Shown here in pieces: positions 56,245 to 64,000 of a stretch of DNA of 64,000 bases. Location: positions 23,410 to 87,409 of the forward strand of contig NZ_VWMY01000047.1 in the NCBI RefSeq assembly GCF_008905045.1, given 5' to 3'. The position numbers were made by a program, and so were the translations under genes. The stretch's first letter is position 1. Each line of letters starts with the position of its first letter. This DNA comes from Streptomyces albicerus. Its GTDB lineage: Bacteria > Actinomycetota > Actinomycetes > Streptomycetales > Streptomycetaceae. Under the pieces are notes generated by a model that worked only from the letters and a program-made list of their open reading frames with translations, was not told the DNA's origin and did not search any database.

Positions 56245-57383
56245 TGCCGGGGATGAACCAGAGCGCCGTCCGACGCGTCAACACCTCGGTCATCCTGCGC
56301 GCACTGGCGGTGTCGGCCGAACCGACGACGCTCACCGCGCTCGCCGAACAGGCCCGCCTCTCGCGCCGCACCATCGAGCTCATCCTGGACTCGCTCGTCG
56401 AGGCCGGCTGGGTGGCGGAGCTGGACCGGGTACCGATCAGCGGCTCCGCGGGGCGCCCCGCCCGGCGGTACGAACTGCGCGCCGAACACGCCCTGTTGGC
56501 GGCCCTGACCATCACCACCTCGGACGCTTCCGCGGTCGTCGCCGACGTACGCGGCCGCATCCTCGGCCGGGCGCACGGGTCACTGCGCGCCTACCAGGAC
56601 CCGCAGATCACGCTCGACGACGCGACGGCACTGGTCCTCGAGGCGCTCGACGACGCGGGCGGGTCGGCGGACCGCCTGCGCGCCGGTGCGGTCGCGGGCG
56701 GCGGCGCGATCGACGACGAGGGAGTCGTACGACGCCTGGTGCACACCACACGCTGGGAAGGCGTGCACCTGCCCGACGAACTCGAACGGCGCCTCCCGAT
56801 GCCCTGGTTCGCGGACAACGACACCAACCTCGGTGCGCTCGCGGAGCGTTGGCGGGGTGTGGCCGCCGACCACGACAACGTCGTGTGGGCGATCCTCGGC
56901 AACCGCACCGGTCTCGGCATCCTCATACGGGGCGCCGTGCACCGCGGTCTCGACGGCGCCGCGGGCGAGATCGTCGAGGCACGGTCGATACCGACCGGCT
57001 CGGTCGAGAACCACCCGGTGGCCTGGCTGACCTCACCGGAACCGGCCCAACGGGCAGTCGCCCTCGCCCGCTGCGAGGCCGCTCGGGCAGGCGAGGCGAC
57101 CGCGCTCGCGCAGGTCGACGAGTTCGTGGAGAACATCGCATCGATCCTCACCATCCTGTCGTGGACGGTCGCTCCCTCGCTCATCGTGCTCGGCGGCGGC
57201 CTGGAGGACGCCGCCGACGTGCTGCTGCCCCGGGTACGGGAGGCGATGCGCGACGCCCGCACCCCCGCGATAGAGCTGCGCGCCACCGGCCTGGGCCGCG
57301 ACGCGGCCCTCGTCGGCGCCGTGAAGCTGGCCCTCGACCGCATGGACACCGAACTGTTCGGCCCGCTCGTCCCGCGCGTGTGA
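56244..57383 (+). CDS. ROK-family transcriptional regulator
   Basis: A 379-residue protein. An N-terminal winged helix (NTSVILRALAVSAEPTTLTALAEQARLSRRTIELILDSLVEAGWV) precedes a ROK domain (ALTITTSDASAVVADVRGRILG; VHTTRWEGVHLPDELERRL; WFADNDTNLGALAERW; VWAILGNRTGLGILIRGAVHRGLDGAAGEI; SLIVLGGGLEDAADVLLPRV). The zinc motif CxCGxxGCxE that normally follows GGAGEIGH is missing. ATG 56244 shares a base with the esterase stop. Probably the local regulator of this operon, responding to a sugar or derivative. Confidence 0.9.
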   Translation: MPGMNQSAVRRVNTSVILRALAVSAEPTTLTALAEQARLSRRTIELILDSLVEAGWVAELDRVPISGSAGRPARRYELRAEHALLAALTITTSDASAVVADVRGRILGRAHGSLRAYQDPQITLDDATALVLEALDDAGGSADRLRAGAVAGGGAIDDEGVVRRLVHTTRWEGVHLPDELERRLPMPWFADNDTNLGALAERWRGVAADHDNVVWAILGNRTGLGILIRGAVHRGLDGAAGEIVEARSIPTGSVENHPVAWLTSPEPAQRAVALARCEAARAGEATALAQVDEFVENIASILTILSWTVAPSLIVLGGGLEDAADVLLPRVREAMRDARTPAIELRATGLGRDAALVGAVKLALDRMDTELFGPLVPRV

Positions 57384-57436
57384 CCGCACCCCCACACCTT
57401 CTCCCGCACCCGTGGCACAACACATGGAGTCTCACC

Positions 57437-58963
57437 TTGACCGACACCCCTCGCACCGACGTCCTCATCGTGGGCAGCGGCATCATGGGATCCGTCGTTG
57501 CCCGACAACTGCGCGCCGACGATCCGGCACTGCGCATCACCATGGTGGACGGCGGCAGCGCGATCGGCGAGGCTCCCGGTCTGCACCTGCACGACCTCGA
57601 CGACCCGGACCTCTGGGCGCGCTACAACGAACAGGTCGCCACCGGCATCCAGGGCATGTACACCGGCGCCGAGGTAGTGCGCGAGGTCGCGGACAGCCTC
57701 ACCGACCTGACGCCCGGCATGTTCCACGCCCTGGCCTTCGGCGAGGACGCCGAGGCGATGCCCGCGACGGCGCTCGCGTGGAACGCGGGCGGGATGGGCG
57801 TCCACTGGACCGCCGCGACACCCTGGCCCGCCGGGGACGAGGTGTTCGACTTCGACGACCCGGCCGGCTGGGCGGCGGACCTCGACACCGCGCGCCGGGT
57901 GCTCGCCGTCACGCCCGCGGCGATCGGCCCGACCGAGGTCGGCCGGACCGTACTCGACGTACTGCGCCGACGGTTCGACGGAGTCGGACCGGCCGAACGG
58001 CGGCCGCAGGCGATGCCCATGGCCGTCACCGCGACGGCACCGGGCCCCATGCCACGCACGGCTCCCGGGACGATCTTCCCCACGCTCGCGACCGGCGGGG
58101 ACCCGGCCTTCACCCTGGTGACCGGCACACTCGCGACGGCCCTCCTCGTCTCGGACGGCCGCGTCGCCGGCGCTCGGCTGCACCGCATCGCCGACGGCTC
58201 CGAGTCGGAACTTCTCGCGGACACCGTGGTGGTGTGCGCCGACGCACTGCGCACCCCGCAACTGCTGTTCGCCTCGGGCATCCGGCCCCACGCGCTGGGC
58301 CGCCACCTCAATGAGCACGCGTTCATCACCGCCCGGGTCCTGCTCGACCTCGACCGGTTCGGCATCGACCTCGACGCCCTGCCCCTGCCGCGTCCCGGCG
58401 AGTTCAGCACGGACTCGCTGTGGTTGCCGCAGAACGGAGCGGCGCAGCCGTTCCACGGCCAGATCATGAACCGTACGTACGTCGACGAAGGCGGCCGCCC
58501 CCTCGCCCACTCCGTGGGCCTGTCGCTGTACGCCCCCGTCGAGTCTCGCCCCGAGAACCGGCTCGTGTTCGCCGAGACCGAGACAGACCTCGCCGGGATG
58601 CCGCGGATCACCGTCGAGTTCGGCTACTCCGACGCCGACCGCGCGCTGATCGGGCGAGCACTCGACGAAGTCCGGTCGATGGCCGAGGAGTTCGGCCGGT
58701 TCGATCCCGCGACCGAACGGGCGCTGCTGCCGCCCGGCTCGTCGCTGCACCAGACCGGCACCGTCCGGGCCGGCGCTGCAGACGACGGCACCAGCGTGTG
58801 CGACCCGGACGGCAGGGTGTGGGGCTACGACAACCTGTACCTCGCCGGCAATGGCGTGATCCCCACCGCGATGGCCGCCAACGTCACCCTGACCGGCGCG
58901 GTGACCGCCATCCGGGCCGCCCGTGCCGTAGCCGCCCGCAACGCCGCGCTCGCCGCGCACTGA
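57437..58963 (+). CDS. GMC-family oxidoreductase, pyranose oxidase/C-glycoside 3-oxidase-like
   Basis: A 508-residue FAD enzyme. The Rossmann start is DVLIVGSGIMGSVVARQL. GGMGVHWTAATPW aligns with the STHWT motif of fungal pyranose 2-oxidase, where the His carries FAD covalently. The active-site His and Asn pair is in SLHQTGTVRAG and NGVIPTAMAANVTLTGAVTAIRAA. Bacterial relatives oxidise glucose or the sugar of C- and O-glycosides at C2 or C3. TTG 57437 with GGAG upstream starts exactly at the FAD motif; GTG 57380, overlapping the ROK stop, is the alternative. The TIM-barrel isomerase two genes downstream could process the keto-glycoside. Confidence 0.85.
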   Translation: MTDTPRTDVLIVGSGIMGSVVARQLRADDPALRITMVDGGSAIGEAPGLHLHDLDDPDLWARYNEQVATGIQGMYTGAEVVREVADSLTDLTPGMFHALAFGEDAEAMPATALAWNAGGMGVHWTAATPWPAGDEVFDFDDPAGWAADLDTARRVLAVTPAAIGPTEVGRTVLDVLRRRFDGVGPAERRPQAMPMAVTATAPGPMPRTAPGTIFPTLATGGDPAFTLVTGTLATALLVSDGRVAGARLHRIADGSESELLADTVVVCADALRTPQLLFASGIRPHALGRHLNEHAFITARVLLDLDRFGIDLDALPLPRPGEFSTDSLWLPQNGAAQPFHGQIMNRTYVDEGGRPLAHSVGLSLYAPVESRPENRLVFAETETDLAGMPRITVEFGYSDADRALIGRALDEVRSMAEEFGRFDPATERALLPPGSSLHQTGTVRAGAADDGTSVCDPDGRVWGYDNLYLAGNGVIPTAMAANVTLTGAVTAIRAARAVAARNAALAAH

Positions 58964-58977
58964 GAGGAAGCCCGACC

Positions 58978-59589
58978 ATGATCGACATCGCGAAGGAATA
59001 CCACGTGGCACTGCCGGCGTGGATCGACGACGAACTGGCCGACGTGCCCGGAGTCATCCCCGGCCGCGACGACCGCATGCGCCTCGTGCACCGCCTCGCC
59101 GACCGCAACTGGCGCGAGGGCAACGGCGGCCCGTTCGCGGCCCTCGTCGCCGAGCGGGACACCGGCCGGATCGTCTCGGTCGGCGTGAACGTCGTCCTCG
59201 CCTCCGGCGTCTCCAGCGCCCACGCCGAGGTCGTCGCGCTCGGCCTCGCCCAGACGGCGACCGGCGGCTGGGACCTCGGCGGCGACGGGCTGCCCGCGCA
59301 CGAACTCGTCGTGAACTGGCGCCCGTGCATCCAGTGTTACGGCGCCACCATGTGGTCCGGCGTGCGTGGACTCGTGGTGGCCGGCGAGGGCCCGGAACTG
59401 GAGGAGCTCACCACGTTCGACGAGGGCCCGCTCGGCGCGGACTGGGCCGGGCAGTTCGAGGCACGCGGCATCGAGGTCGTGGGGGACGTGCTCCGGGACG
59501 AGGCCCTCGCGGTGTTCCGCCACTACCGCAAGGCTGTCGACTCGGCCGACGGCATCGTCGTGTACAACGCCCGCGGAGGTGCCGAATGA
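58978..59589 (+). CDS. Nucleoside/guanine deaminase-like zinc protein
   Basis: A 203-residue cytidine-deaminase-superfamily protein. GGPFAALVAERDTGRIVSVGVNVVLASGVSSAHAEVVAL contains the HAE zinc/proton motif, and VNWRPCIQCYGATMWSGVRGLVV the PCxxC zinc ligands. N- and C-terminal extensions (MRLVHRLADRNWREGN; DWAGQFEARGIEVVGDVL) fit the GuaD-like nucleoside deaminases. A deaminase in a glycoside operon suggests that the substrate carries an amine on a heterocycle, or a different hydrolytic role. It lies 14 bases after the GMC gene and overlaps the isomerase start. Confidence 0.87.
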   Translation: MIDIAKEYHVALPAWIDDELADVPGVIPGRDDRMRLVHRLADRNWREGNGGPFAALVAERDTGRIVSVGVNVVLASGVSSAHAEVVALGLAQTATGGWDLGGDGLPAHELVVNWRPCIQCYGATMWSGVRGLVVAGEGPELEELTTFDEGPLGADWAGQFEARGIEVVGDVLRDEALAVFRHYRKAVDSADGIVVYNARGGAE

Positions 59590-60512
59590 CGCCCCGGTTC
59601 GCAACCGACATCATCACCTTCTACCACCCGGACTTCTGGGGACTCGAATCCGCGGACGCCGTGCGGGACTGGGCCTGGGCGCACCCCGAGCGGTTCTGGG
59701 GGCGGGTCATGGACGCACTGGCCGACACCGGTGTCACCGGCATCGAGCTGACCTTCGCCCCCGGCGACATCGACTGCGCCCTGCGCGCTTTCGGGAGCGC
59801 CCCCGCGTTCCGCCGCGAGCTCGCGGCCCGGGGCCTGTCCGTCGTGAGCGCCTTCATCGCGGGCAGCGACGCCCCCGACTGGCGGCACGGCGAAAACCTG
59901 CCCGCCATCGTCGCCGACGCCGAACGCCGCGCGGCCTTCCTCGCCGACGTCGGGGCGGAACTCCTCGTCGCCGGCCTGCCCATGCGGACGACCTACGGGA
60001 CCCGGCCGCCCTTCTTCGTCGACGCCGCGTACATGACCCGCATGGCCGACATCGCCCACGTGGTCGGCGAGGCCGTCGCCCGACACGGGGTGAGGCTCGC
60101 CTTCCACACCGAGTCCAACAGCACCCTCTGGTACGAGCGGGACATCGATCTGTTCATGGCCCTGACCGACCCTCGCTACGTGTGGCTGTGTCCCGACTCC
60201 TGCCACATCGCCCTCGGCGGCGGAGACCCCGTCGCCGTGGCGCGCCGCCACGCCCCGCGCATCGCACTCGCGCACTGGAAGGACGCGGTCAAGCCGATCG
60301 ATGTCGAACTCACCATCGATGAAACGGTCTTCGCTCAACAGCAGCCCTACATGACCGAACTGGGCACGGGCATCGTGGACTGGCGGGGATGGTCCGACGC
60401 GATGTCCCGGACTCCCGGCGCCGGCATCGTCCTCATCGAGCTCGATGAGGCGGCAGATCCCGTCGCCGCGCTCCGGGCCGGGACGGCTGTCGCGAAGAAG
60501 GCCCAGGCGTGA
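59586..60512 (+). CDS. TIM-barrel sugar isomerase/epimerase (AP endonuclease 2 family)
   Basis: A 308-residue xylose-isomerase-like barrel. Candidate metal ligands are in GIELTFAPGD, LAFHTESNSTLWYERDIDLFMAL (Glu), WLCPDSCHIALGGGDPVAV (Asp, His), ALAHWKDAVKPIDV (His, Asp) and VLIELDEAADP (Glu). Relatives include inosose dehydratase and the 3-keto-C-glycoside deglycosylases of DgpC/CarC type. ATG 59586 overlaps the deaminase stop. Following a GMC glycoside oxidase, a keto-sugar epimerase, dehydratase or deglycosylase is likely. The small DUF6379 partner known from C-deglycosidases is not present here. Confidence 0.87.
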   Translation: MTPRFATDIITFYHPDFWGLESADAVRDWAWAHPERFWGRVMDALADTGVTGIELTFAPGDIDCALRAFGSAPAFRRELAARGLSVVSAFIAGSDAPDWRHGENLPAIVADAERRAAFLADVGAELLVAGLPMRTTYGTRPPFFVDAAYMTRMADIAHVVGEAVARHGVRLAFHTESNSTLWYERDIDLFMALTDPRYVWLCPDSCHIALGGGDPVAVARRHAPRIALAHWKDAVKPIDVELTIDETVFAQQQPYMTELGTGIVDWRGWSDAMSRTPGAGIVLIELDEAADPVAALRAGTAVAKKAQA

Positions 60513-60550
60513 TCGACTTCGTCGCCGGTGTCGAGTCGAGGTCGACCCAG

Positions 60551-60594
60551 TCGTAAGACGCCCGGTCAGGAGTCGTAAGACGTCCGGTCAGGAG
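60551..60594 (-). repeat. Two 22-bp tandem units spanning the SDR stop codon
   Basis: TCGTAAGACGCCCGGTCAGG plus AG (60551-60572) is repeated with one change at 60573-60594. The second unit contains the stop codon (complement of 60588-60590) and last bases of the SDR gene, so the gene's 3' end has been duplicated outward, as at the two USP genes. Confidence 0.8.
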
Positions 60595-61253
60595 TCGAGG
60601 TCGTCGGCGAAGTGCCGGAACCCGTGCCGGTCCTGGTGGATGCCCCACAGCGTCCGTGCGAGCGCCGCCGGGTCCTTCCTCGGATGTCCGGGAACGATCG
60701 CGCCGGGGACAATCAGCTGCGCCACGTGGATGCCCTCACCGCCGAGCGTGTCGTGCAGCAGTTGGCCGTAGGCGCTCTCGGCGGCGAACGCGATCGACGT
60801 ACCGGCGCGTTCGGGGTGGGGGACGACGGCCGTGCCGCCGTTGACGAGGAGGATGGTGCCGCGGCCGAGTCCGCGCATGCCGGGCAGCACCTGCCGGACC
60901 GCGGCGACGGGGCCGTAGACGGAGAACTCGATCGGGCCGAAGAGGTCGGTGGGGGTGGTTTCCAGGACCGGTCGCATGAAGTCCCGGTGCGGGACCGGGC
61001 TGTACTGCAGGACCTCGATCGGGCCGAGGCGCGCGGTCGCCGAGGCGAGAGCTGCCGCGAGGGCATTCGGGTCGCGGACGTCGGCCGCGAATCCGCGCGC
61101 CACGATGCCCTCGCGGGTCAGGTCGGAGGCCAGGGCGTCCACCCGGTCCTGGTTGCGGGAGACGAGCGCGACGTCGAAGCCCTGGCGGCCGAACTGCCGG
61201 GCGACGGCGGCGCCGAGCCCGGGTCCCGCTCCGATGATGGCGATGGTGGTCAT
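60588..61253 (-). CDS. Short-chain dehydrogenase/reductase-fold protein lacking the catalytic lysine
   Basis: A 221-residue SDR. TTIAIIGAGPGLGAAVARQFGRQGFDVALVSRN is the cofactor site and AADVRDPNALAAALA follows; TILLVNGGTAVVPHPERAGTSIAFAAESAYGQLLH stands where the Ser-Tyr-x3-Lys triad should be. Tyr is present in SAYGQLLH, but Lys is not. An oxidoreductase role is therefore uncertain. The upstream gap includes a T-run (GTGTTTTTTAC) likely in its promoter. It is convergent with the sugar isomerase operon. Confidence 0.85.
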   Translation of the reverse strand: MTTIAIIGAGPGLGAAVARQFGRQGFDVALVSRNQDRVDALASDLTREGIVARGFAADVRDPNALAAALASATARLGPIEVLQYSPVPHRDFMRPVLETTPTDLFGPIEFSVYGPVAAVRQVLPGMRGLGRGTILLVNGGTAVVPHPERAGTSIAFAAESAYGQLLHDTLGGEGIHVAQLIVPGAIVPGHPRKDPAALARTLWGIHQDRHGFRHFADDLDS

Positions 61254-61399
61254 GATCTTCCTTCGGTGGCCTCGGGGTAACCAGCTGTTGGCGGTTGAGT
61301 GTTCATGAGTGTTTTTTACAAGTCATGAGTCGTGTACGGAGAATGAGTGCCACCGCCAGGTGAAGCCGCCAACCGTGGTTCCTCCCTCGTCTTTGCTGG

Positions 61400-62215
61400 T
61401 TACGCTTTCCGGGCGAGTCCGCCGTGCTCGGCGATGAGCTCCGGGGTGGGCGAACCGGGCTCCGGGCGCCAATGCGTTACCGAGACGACGCCGGGTTCGA
61501 GGAGTTCCAAGCCGTCGAAGAACGTGGTGATCTCGTCGACGGTGCGCAGGATGTACGGGACGGCGCCGCTGTTGTTGTAGCCGTCCTGGGCCTGCTCGAA
61601 GATCGGGTCGATGCCGCGTGACCCGTCGTTGATGGAGAGGTAACTGCCCGAGGGCAGGGCGTTCATCAGCCGGGTGACGATGGAGCGGGCCTGATCGTAG
61701 TCGGCGACGTGGCCCAGGATGTTGCTGAGGATGAGCGCGGTGGGGCGGCCGAAGTCCAGTGTCTCGGCGGCGGTCGCGAGGATGCGGTCCGGGTCCGTCA
61801 CGTTGGCGTCGATGTAAGCGGTCGCGCCCTCGTGGGTGGAGGAGAGCAGGGCGCGGGCGTGGGCGAGGATCATCGGATCGTTGTCGACGTAGACGATCCG
61901 TGTCTCGGGGGCGAGCCCCTGAGCGACCTCGTGGGTGTTCTGAGCGGTCGGAAGGCCGGTGCCGATGTCCAGGAATTGCCGGATGCCCGCCTCGGAGACG
62001 AGATACGTGATGGTGCGGCGCAGGAAGGCACGGCTGCAGCGGGCGATGGTGACAATGCCGGGGAAGACTGCGGTGTATGCGTCACCGGCCTCCTCGTCGA
62101 CGGGATAGTTGTCCTTGCCGCCGAGCCAGTAGTTCCAGATGCGGGCGGAGTGCGGAACCGACGTGTCGATCTTCTGATGCTTCGCTGGTTCGGGCGTCGT
62201 CACAGGGTCGGTCAT
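61400..62215 (-). CDS. PF04672/DUF574-type SAM-dependent methyltransferase
   Basis: A 271-residue protein. TSVPHSARIWNYWLGGKDNYPVDEEAGD is the signature of this actinobacterial group; QFLDIGTGLPTAQNTHEVAQ is the SAM-binding loop, VYVDNDPMILAHARALL the acidic strand, and ALILSNILGHVADYDQARSIV the post-motif. Streptomyces have dozens of such paralogues; their substrates are unknown. ATG 62215 begins at the conserved N-terminus. No operon partner. Confidence 0.93.
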   Translation of the reverse strand: MTDPVTTPEPAKHQKIDTSVPHSARIWNYWLGGKDNYPVDEEAGDAYTAVFPGIVTIARCSRAFLRRTITYLVSEAGIRQFLDIGTGLPTAQNTHEVAQGLAPETRIVYVDNDPMILAHARALLSSTHEGATAYIDANVTDPDRILATAAETLDFGRPTALILSNILGHVADYDQARSIVTRLMNALPSGSYLSINDGSRGIDPIFEQAQDGYNNSGAVPYILRTVDEITTFFDGLELLEPGVVSVTHWRPEPGSPTPELIAEHGGLARKA

Positions 62216-62482
62216 AAGTCGTGTCCGTCCTTCAACCGAGGCGTGGATCATTCACGGCACAACCTATGGCCGAACACCCGGCGCCTACCCACTGGTTCAG
62301 GATTTCCGGCTGGCCAGGCCGACGATACGCAGGGCGTAGCCGCCACGGCAGCGTGCCCGCGCTTCCGCGGCGGCTGCGCAAGCCGTTGATCTTGTCCTCA
62401 GCGAGACGGGCCTGGTCATCTGTCGATGCCGCACCCCTCGGCGCGTGGACTGCTCCAAGCGGATGTGTTGGCCCGCCCAGTG

Positions 62483-63703
62483 CTACGGCGAGGTGGGCAG
62501 GTGCGGGGAGCGGAGCACGAGCAGGGTGATCTCGCTGGGGGCGAAGACGCGGAACGGCGGGCCCCAGAAGCCGGTGCCGCGGCTGGTGTAGAGGAGGGTG
62601 CGTGTGCCGTGGTGGCTGAGGCCGGCGAGGGCGGGCTGGTCGATGCGGACCAGGTGGTGGAAGGGCCATATCTGGCCGCCGTGGGTGTGGCCGGAGAGTT
62701 GGAGGTCGATGCCGTCGGCTGCCGCCCGGTCGACGAACTTGGGCTGGTGTGCCAGGAGCAGGACGGGTAGGTCGGGGTCGGCGCCGTTCAAGGCTCCGGC
62801 GAGGTGGGCGCGGTGGCCTGCCAGGCCGGAGGACTCGGCGGTGACGTCATCCACGCCGGCGACCACGAGGGTGTCGCCTCCGCGTTCGAGCAGCAGATGG
62901 CGGTTGCGCAGCGGCTCCCAGCCCAGTTCGTCCATCAGGTCGACCCAGCCCTGGGCCTCGCTGTAGTACTCGTGGTTGCCGGTGACGTAGACCCGGGCCC
63001 GGGTGGCCCGCACGGTAGCGAGTGGGGCGGCCTGGGCGCGGCGGCGTTCGGCCGTGCCGTCCGCGATGTCGCCGGTGTGGCAGACCAGGTCGGCTTCCAG
63101 CGTGTTCACCGTCTCGCATACCCGCGCCGACCAGCGGGCGCGATCGAGCGGGCCGTAGTGGGTGTCGGTGATGAGGACGACGCGGGTGCCGTCCAACCCG
63201 GCACCCAGCCGCGGGAGTTGCACGTCGAGCTGGCGCACGCGTGGCACGCGGCGGGCTTCGGCGTACCCCCAGGCGAGTAGTACGGCGGTTATGCCGAGGA
63301 CGGCCCAAGTGACGATTCGGGCCCGGTCCTGACCGTCGCCTACGCCGGCCACGGTCAGGGCGAGGCGCAGCAGGACACCGAGCAGGACGGACCAGGTGAA
63401 CAGCACCCAGCTGGTGCCCAGGAGGGTGTCTCCGACGATCGCCGCCCGGTCCTGCTGCCGTCGGCCGTGGCCGCGCCCCATCGCGAGCGGCATAGCGATC
63501 AGACCGAGGACGAACAGGGCTGTGCCGCCTATCGCCACGGGCAGCGGCCAGTGCTGGCCGGCGTGCAGGAGCACCCAGCAGGGCACGGTCCACAGCAGGA
63601 CGGGGGCGATCAGGGGGAGGTAACGCATCAGGCGGAGCAGTCGGCTCTGCCGCGGAGCTTGCGCTTCGCTGTCGGCGGGTCGGGTGTTGCTGGTGTCGGT
63701 CAC
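62483..63703 (-). CDS. Membrane-anchored metallophosphoesterase
   Basis: A 406-residue protein with four N-terminal helices (residues about 30-150: LLRLMRYLPLIAPVLLWTVP; VAIGGTALFVLGLIAMPLAM; LLGTSWVLFTWSVLLGVLL; IVTWAVLGITAVLLAWGY). A calcineurin-like domain follows: ITDTHYGPLD, CHTGDIADGT, VTGNHEYYSEAQ, LLAHQPK and LSGHTHGGQIWPFHHLV supply the two-metal ligands. It resembles the YkuE/YpbG group, suspected to act on lipid-linked or UDP-type pyrophosphates. GTG 63703 is preceded by GAGGGC. It is probably monocistronic. Confidence 0.92.
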   Translation of the reverse strand: MTDTSNTRPADSEAQAPRQSRLLRLMRYLPLIAPVLLWTVPCWVLLHAGQHWPLPVAIGGTALFVLGLIAMPLAMGRGHGRRQQDRAAIVGDTLLGTSWVLFTWSVLLGVLLRLALTVAGVGDGQDRARIVTWAVLGITAVLLAWGYAEARRVPRVRQLDVQLPRLGAGLDGTRVVLITDTHYGPLDRARWSARVCETVNTLEADLVCHTGDIADGTAERRRAQAAPLATVRATRARVYVTGNHEYYSEAQGWVDLMDELGWEPLRNRHLLLERGGDTLVVAGVDDVTAESSGLAGHRAHLAGALNGADPDLPVLLLAHQPKFVDRAAADGIDLQLSGHTHGGQIWPFHHLVRIDQPALAGLSHHGTRTLLYTSRGTGFWGPPFRVFAPSEITLLVLRSPHLPTSP

Positions 63704-63973
63704 GCTTGCCCTCTCTGGCCGGGCTGCCGTCTCGCGCACTGTATCCGGTCGCCCTAGGGCCGACCGGACCGGCGTTCATGGGCGCGGCCCCTCGGGGCGA
63801 TGGCTTCTCTGCGGGATGGCAAGACTCCGCCGCAGACACTCCCTTGGCATGAGCCGCGATCAGGGCAAGCGCCACCGGCGGCACCGCGTTATGGGATGGC
63901 CCTCCGGCTGGTGAGCGTTGCCCGACCTCGCGCTCCGTCGCCGTATGAGAGCTGACGTTGTCGCGTGACCCGG

Positions 63974-64000
63974 GCGGGCTCGGCCTTCCGCCGAGCCCGC
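63974..64000. terminator. Terminator hairpin at the window edge
   Basis: GCGGGCTCGGC (63974-63984) pairs with GCCGAGCCCGC (63990-64000) around CTTCC. It probably belongs to a gene beyond the window. The 270 bases between the metallophosphoesterase start and this hairpin hold no gene I can support. Confidence 0.7.

Noticed and set aside
63704..63973. Possible tRNA or small gene near the right edge
   Set aside because: No cloverleaf with conserved T-arm sequence could be drawn and frames lack start signals; only the edge hairpin is supported.

Overview
The window is high-GC actinobacterial DNA, almost certainly from a Streptomyces or a very close relative. The evidence is third-position GC bias, frequent GTG starts, GTGA/ATGA start-stop overlaps, Tat-type lipoproteins, and interspersed palindromic repeats typical of Streptomyces intergenic DNA. 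No rRNA, tRNA, CRISPR array, intact transposase or phage gene was seen. Accessory catabolic genes, stress genes, many regulators and about nine gene fossils suggest a chromosome-arm region rather than the conserved core.

Layout. 0-5 kb: end of a VOC protein, an Rv1733c-type membrane protein, CorA, a histidine kinase fused at its 3' end to an MMPL transporter remnant, and a small membrane protein. 4.7-13.9 kb: alpha/beta hydrolase and a hydrolase fossil, a STAND/NB-ARC ATPase divergent from a MEDS-STAS and MEDS-HATPase (RsbA-type) pair, a GntR regulator with a DasR-like operator, a serine hydrolase, a SnoaL-like protein and an acetyl-xylan esterase. 14-16.8 kb: amidohydrolase fossil, second Rv1733c-type protein, phosphoketolase fossil and a two-domain universal stress protein (USP) bracketed by short tandem repeats. 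16.8-27.7 kb: molybdopterin oxidoreductase with flavin reductase, quinone oxidoreductase plus GNAT, a MarR regulator whose operator motif recurs upstream of fadH, a PrmC-like methyltransferase, a 203-bp MITE-like element at the fadH stop codon, PadR, secreted proteins and LysR.

27.7-46 kb is carbon and energy metabolism: GH75 chitosanase, dihydroxyacetone kinase dhaKLM, GH65 phosphorylase with beta-phosphoglucomutase, USPs around an intact phosphoketolase, a DUF429 protein, CstA with its YbdD-type partner, and a sodium:solute symporter coupled to a sigma factor and a small membrane protein. The disaccharide phosphorylase, phosphoketolase, Dha kinase and CstA (probable pyruvate/peptide uptake) fit energy-saving carbon handling; together with USPs and Rv1733c-type proteins they resemble a dormancy/low-oxygen regulon.

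46-60.5 kb is a plant-polysaccharide/glycoside region: a TIGR01777 epimerase, two pectate lyases (PL1 and PL3), a LacI regulator and an alpha-L-rhamnosidase that have both lost their 5' ends at one deletion junction, then an eight-gene colinear operon (sugar ABC uptake, carboxylesterase, ROK regulator, pyranose-oxidase-like GMC oxidoreductase, deaminase, TIM-barrel sugar isomerase). This operon is the best candidate for an undescribed pathway, plausibly oxidative breakdown of an imported esterified glycoside or nucleoside-like compound. The window closes with an SDR protein, a PF04672-type methyltransferase, a membrane metallophosphoesterase and a terminator hairpin.

Two themes recur. First, gene fossils sit beside intact homologues or partners. 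Second, 18-34 bp tandem repeats lie exactly at gene ends; three span stop codons, and one forms coupled mini-ORFs in front of a USP gene. All function calls rest on reading motifs by eye; no database search was possible.
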